DNA from: Anaerolineae bacterium
Lineage (GTDB): Bacteria > Chloroflexota > Anaerolineae > Anaerolineales > E44-bin32
Direction of reading: 5' to 3'
NCBI GenBank assembly: GCA_030673735.1
Contig: DAOVIK010000141.1
Span: 1-5,478, forward strand
DNA length: 5,478 bases
This document shows, in pieces, positions 4,924 through 5,478 of the stretch (position 1 is the first letter of the stretch; each line of letters begins with the position of its first letter). The notes beneath the pieces are model-generated. The model saw nothing but the letters and a program-made list of their open reading frames with translations, did not search any database and was not told the DNA's origin. The translations under genes were made by a program, and so were the position numbers.

Positions 4924-5478
4924 ATGAGCGAATACGACACGCTGCTGACCAAGAAGGACGGTGCTGTACTCACAATCAGCCTAAATCGCCCCAAAGCCAA
5001 TGCGTTCAGCCTGCAGATGCTGACGGAACTTCAAAAGGCCTTCAAGGGTCCGGCTTCTGACGAGGCGATCCGCTGCGTTGTTCTCACAGGCTCGGGCAAG
5101 ATATTCAGCGCCGGGCAAGATGTGTCCGTCCTATCTGAGGGAATCGGCACTATCCAACTGCGAGAGCATCTGGAGAACACCTACAACCGCCTGGTCATGC
5201 AAATGCGAAGTCTGGACAAACCGATCCTGGGAGCCATCAACGGCGCAGTCGCCGGAGCTGCCATGGGCATCGCCCTGGCCACCGACCTGCGCATCGCCGC
5301 CGAGAGAGCGCGCTTCGTCTTCGCTTTCACCGGCATCGGTCTCACTGCCGATTCGGGCCTGTCGCTCACACTCCCCTTGCTCATCGGGCTTGGCCGGGCA
5401 ACTGAGATGGCCTTCACCAACCAGCCGCTCTCCGCGCAGCAGACGCTTGAATATGGTCTCGTTAATCGCGTCGTTCCG
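4924..5478 (+). CDS. crotonase-superfamily protein, PaaG-like isomerase type (3' truncated by window)
   Basis: The frame is open for 185 codons to the window edge, so roughly 70-80 C-terminal residues are missing if it has normal family length. The crotonase fold is clear: LTISLNRPKANAFSL (16-30), IFSAGQDVSVL (60-70), LDKPILGAINGAVAGAAMGIAL (98-119, with the oxyanion-hole region near 108-112), ATDLRIAAERARFVFAF (119-135) and LSAQQTLEYGLVNRVV (169-184). The two hydratase glutamates are absent: the positions equivalent to E111 and E131 of the upstream hydratase are G115 and F135. Instead an aspartate, D143 in GLTADSG, sits where PaaG-type isomerases carry their catalytic aspartate (PDSGG or PDCGG). 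GQD in place of GAD also fits the PaaG branch. An enoyl-CoA or epoxyphenylacetyl-CoA type isomerase is the best inference; hydratase activity is unlikely. No other phenylacetate-pathway gene is visible, so paaG is not assigned. It follows a terminator, so it begins a new transcription unit. Confidence 0.87.
   Translation, partial: MSEYDTLLTKKDGAVLTISLNRPKANAFSLQMLTELQKAFKGPASDEAIRCVVLTGSGKIFSAGQDVSVLSEGIGTIQLREHLENTYNRLVMQMRSLDKPILGAINGAVAGAAMGIALATDLRIAAERARFVFAFTGIGLTADSGLSLTLPLLIGLGRATEMAFTNQPLSAQQTLEYGLVNRVVP

Noticed and set aside
4863..5060. Plus-strand open frame of 65 residues beginning with TTG
   Set aside because: It is out of frame with the crotonase gene starting at 4924, which has unmistakable motifs and its own ribosome binding site.

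Overview
The window reads as ordinary, gene-dense bacterial chromosome of moderately high GC, with short intergenic gaps and ATG starts. No rRNA, tRNA, CRISPR array, insertion sequence or phage gene is visible. The gene mix, and a small acidic protein that I associate with Anaerolineae-type genomes, suggest Chloroflexota. That assignment rests on recall of protein style and is only moderately supported.

Layout from left to right. At 110-595 and 604-1344 two plus-strand genes lie 8 bases apart: a YbaK/EbsC-type aminoacyl-tRNA deacylase and a membrane-anchored M23-family (LytM-like) metallopeptidase with its zinc-ligand motifs intact. A perfect TATAAT box at 1395-1400 and a good ribosome binding site precede an enoyl-CoA hydratase (1467-2240) with both catalytic glutamates. 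It is followed after 64 bases by an AAC(3)-family N-acetyltransferase homologue (2305-3105). A gap of 158 bases with an interrupted inverted repeat separates this from a convergent minus-strand DUF547 protein (3264-4142). A divergent intergenic region of about 260 bases carries candidate promoters in both directions. A small protein of unknown function with a very acidic C-terminus follows (4403-4804) and ends in a strong intrinsic terminator. Just past the terminator is a perfect 14-base palindrome. The window then runs out inside a second crotonase-fold gene (4924 onward), which lacks both hydratase glutamates and resembles the PaaG-type isomerase branch.

The two crotonase-fold genes point to acyl-CoA metabolism: a canonical hydratase for beta-oxidation-type chemistry and an isomerase-like paralogue in a separate transcription unit, possibly controlled through the palindrome. 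The other genes (tRNA proofreading, cell-wall hydrolysis, acyl transfer to an amine, DUF547) show no obvious common pathway. I do not see convincing evidence of a new multi-gene system. The most worthwhile leads are the acidic protein with a DxDxDG motif, the palindrome, the unusual active-site loop of the second crotonase, and the cysteine set of the AAC(3) homologue.
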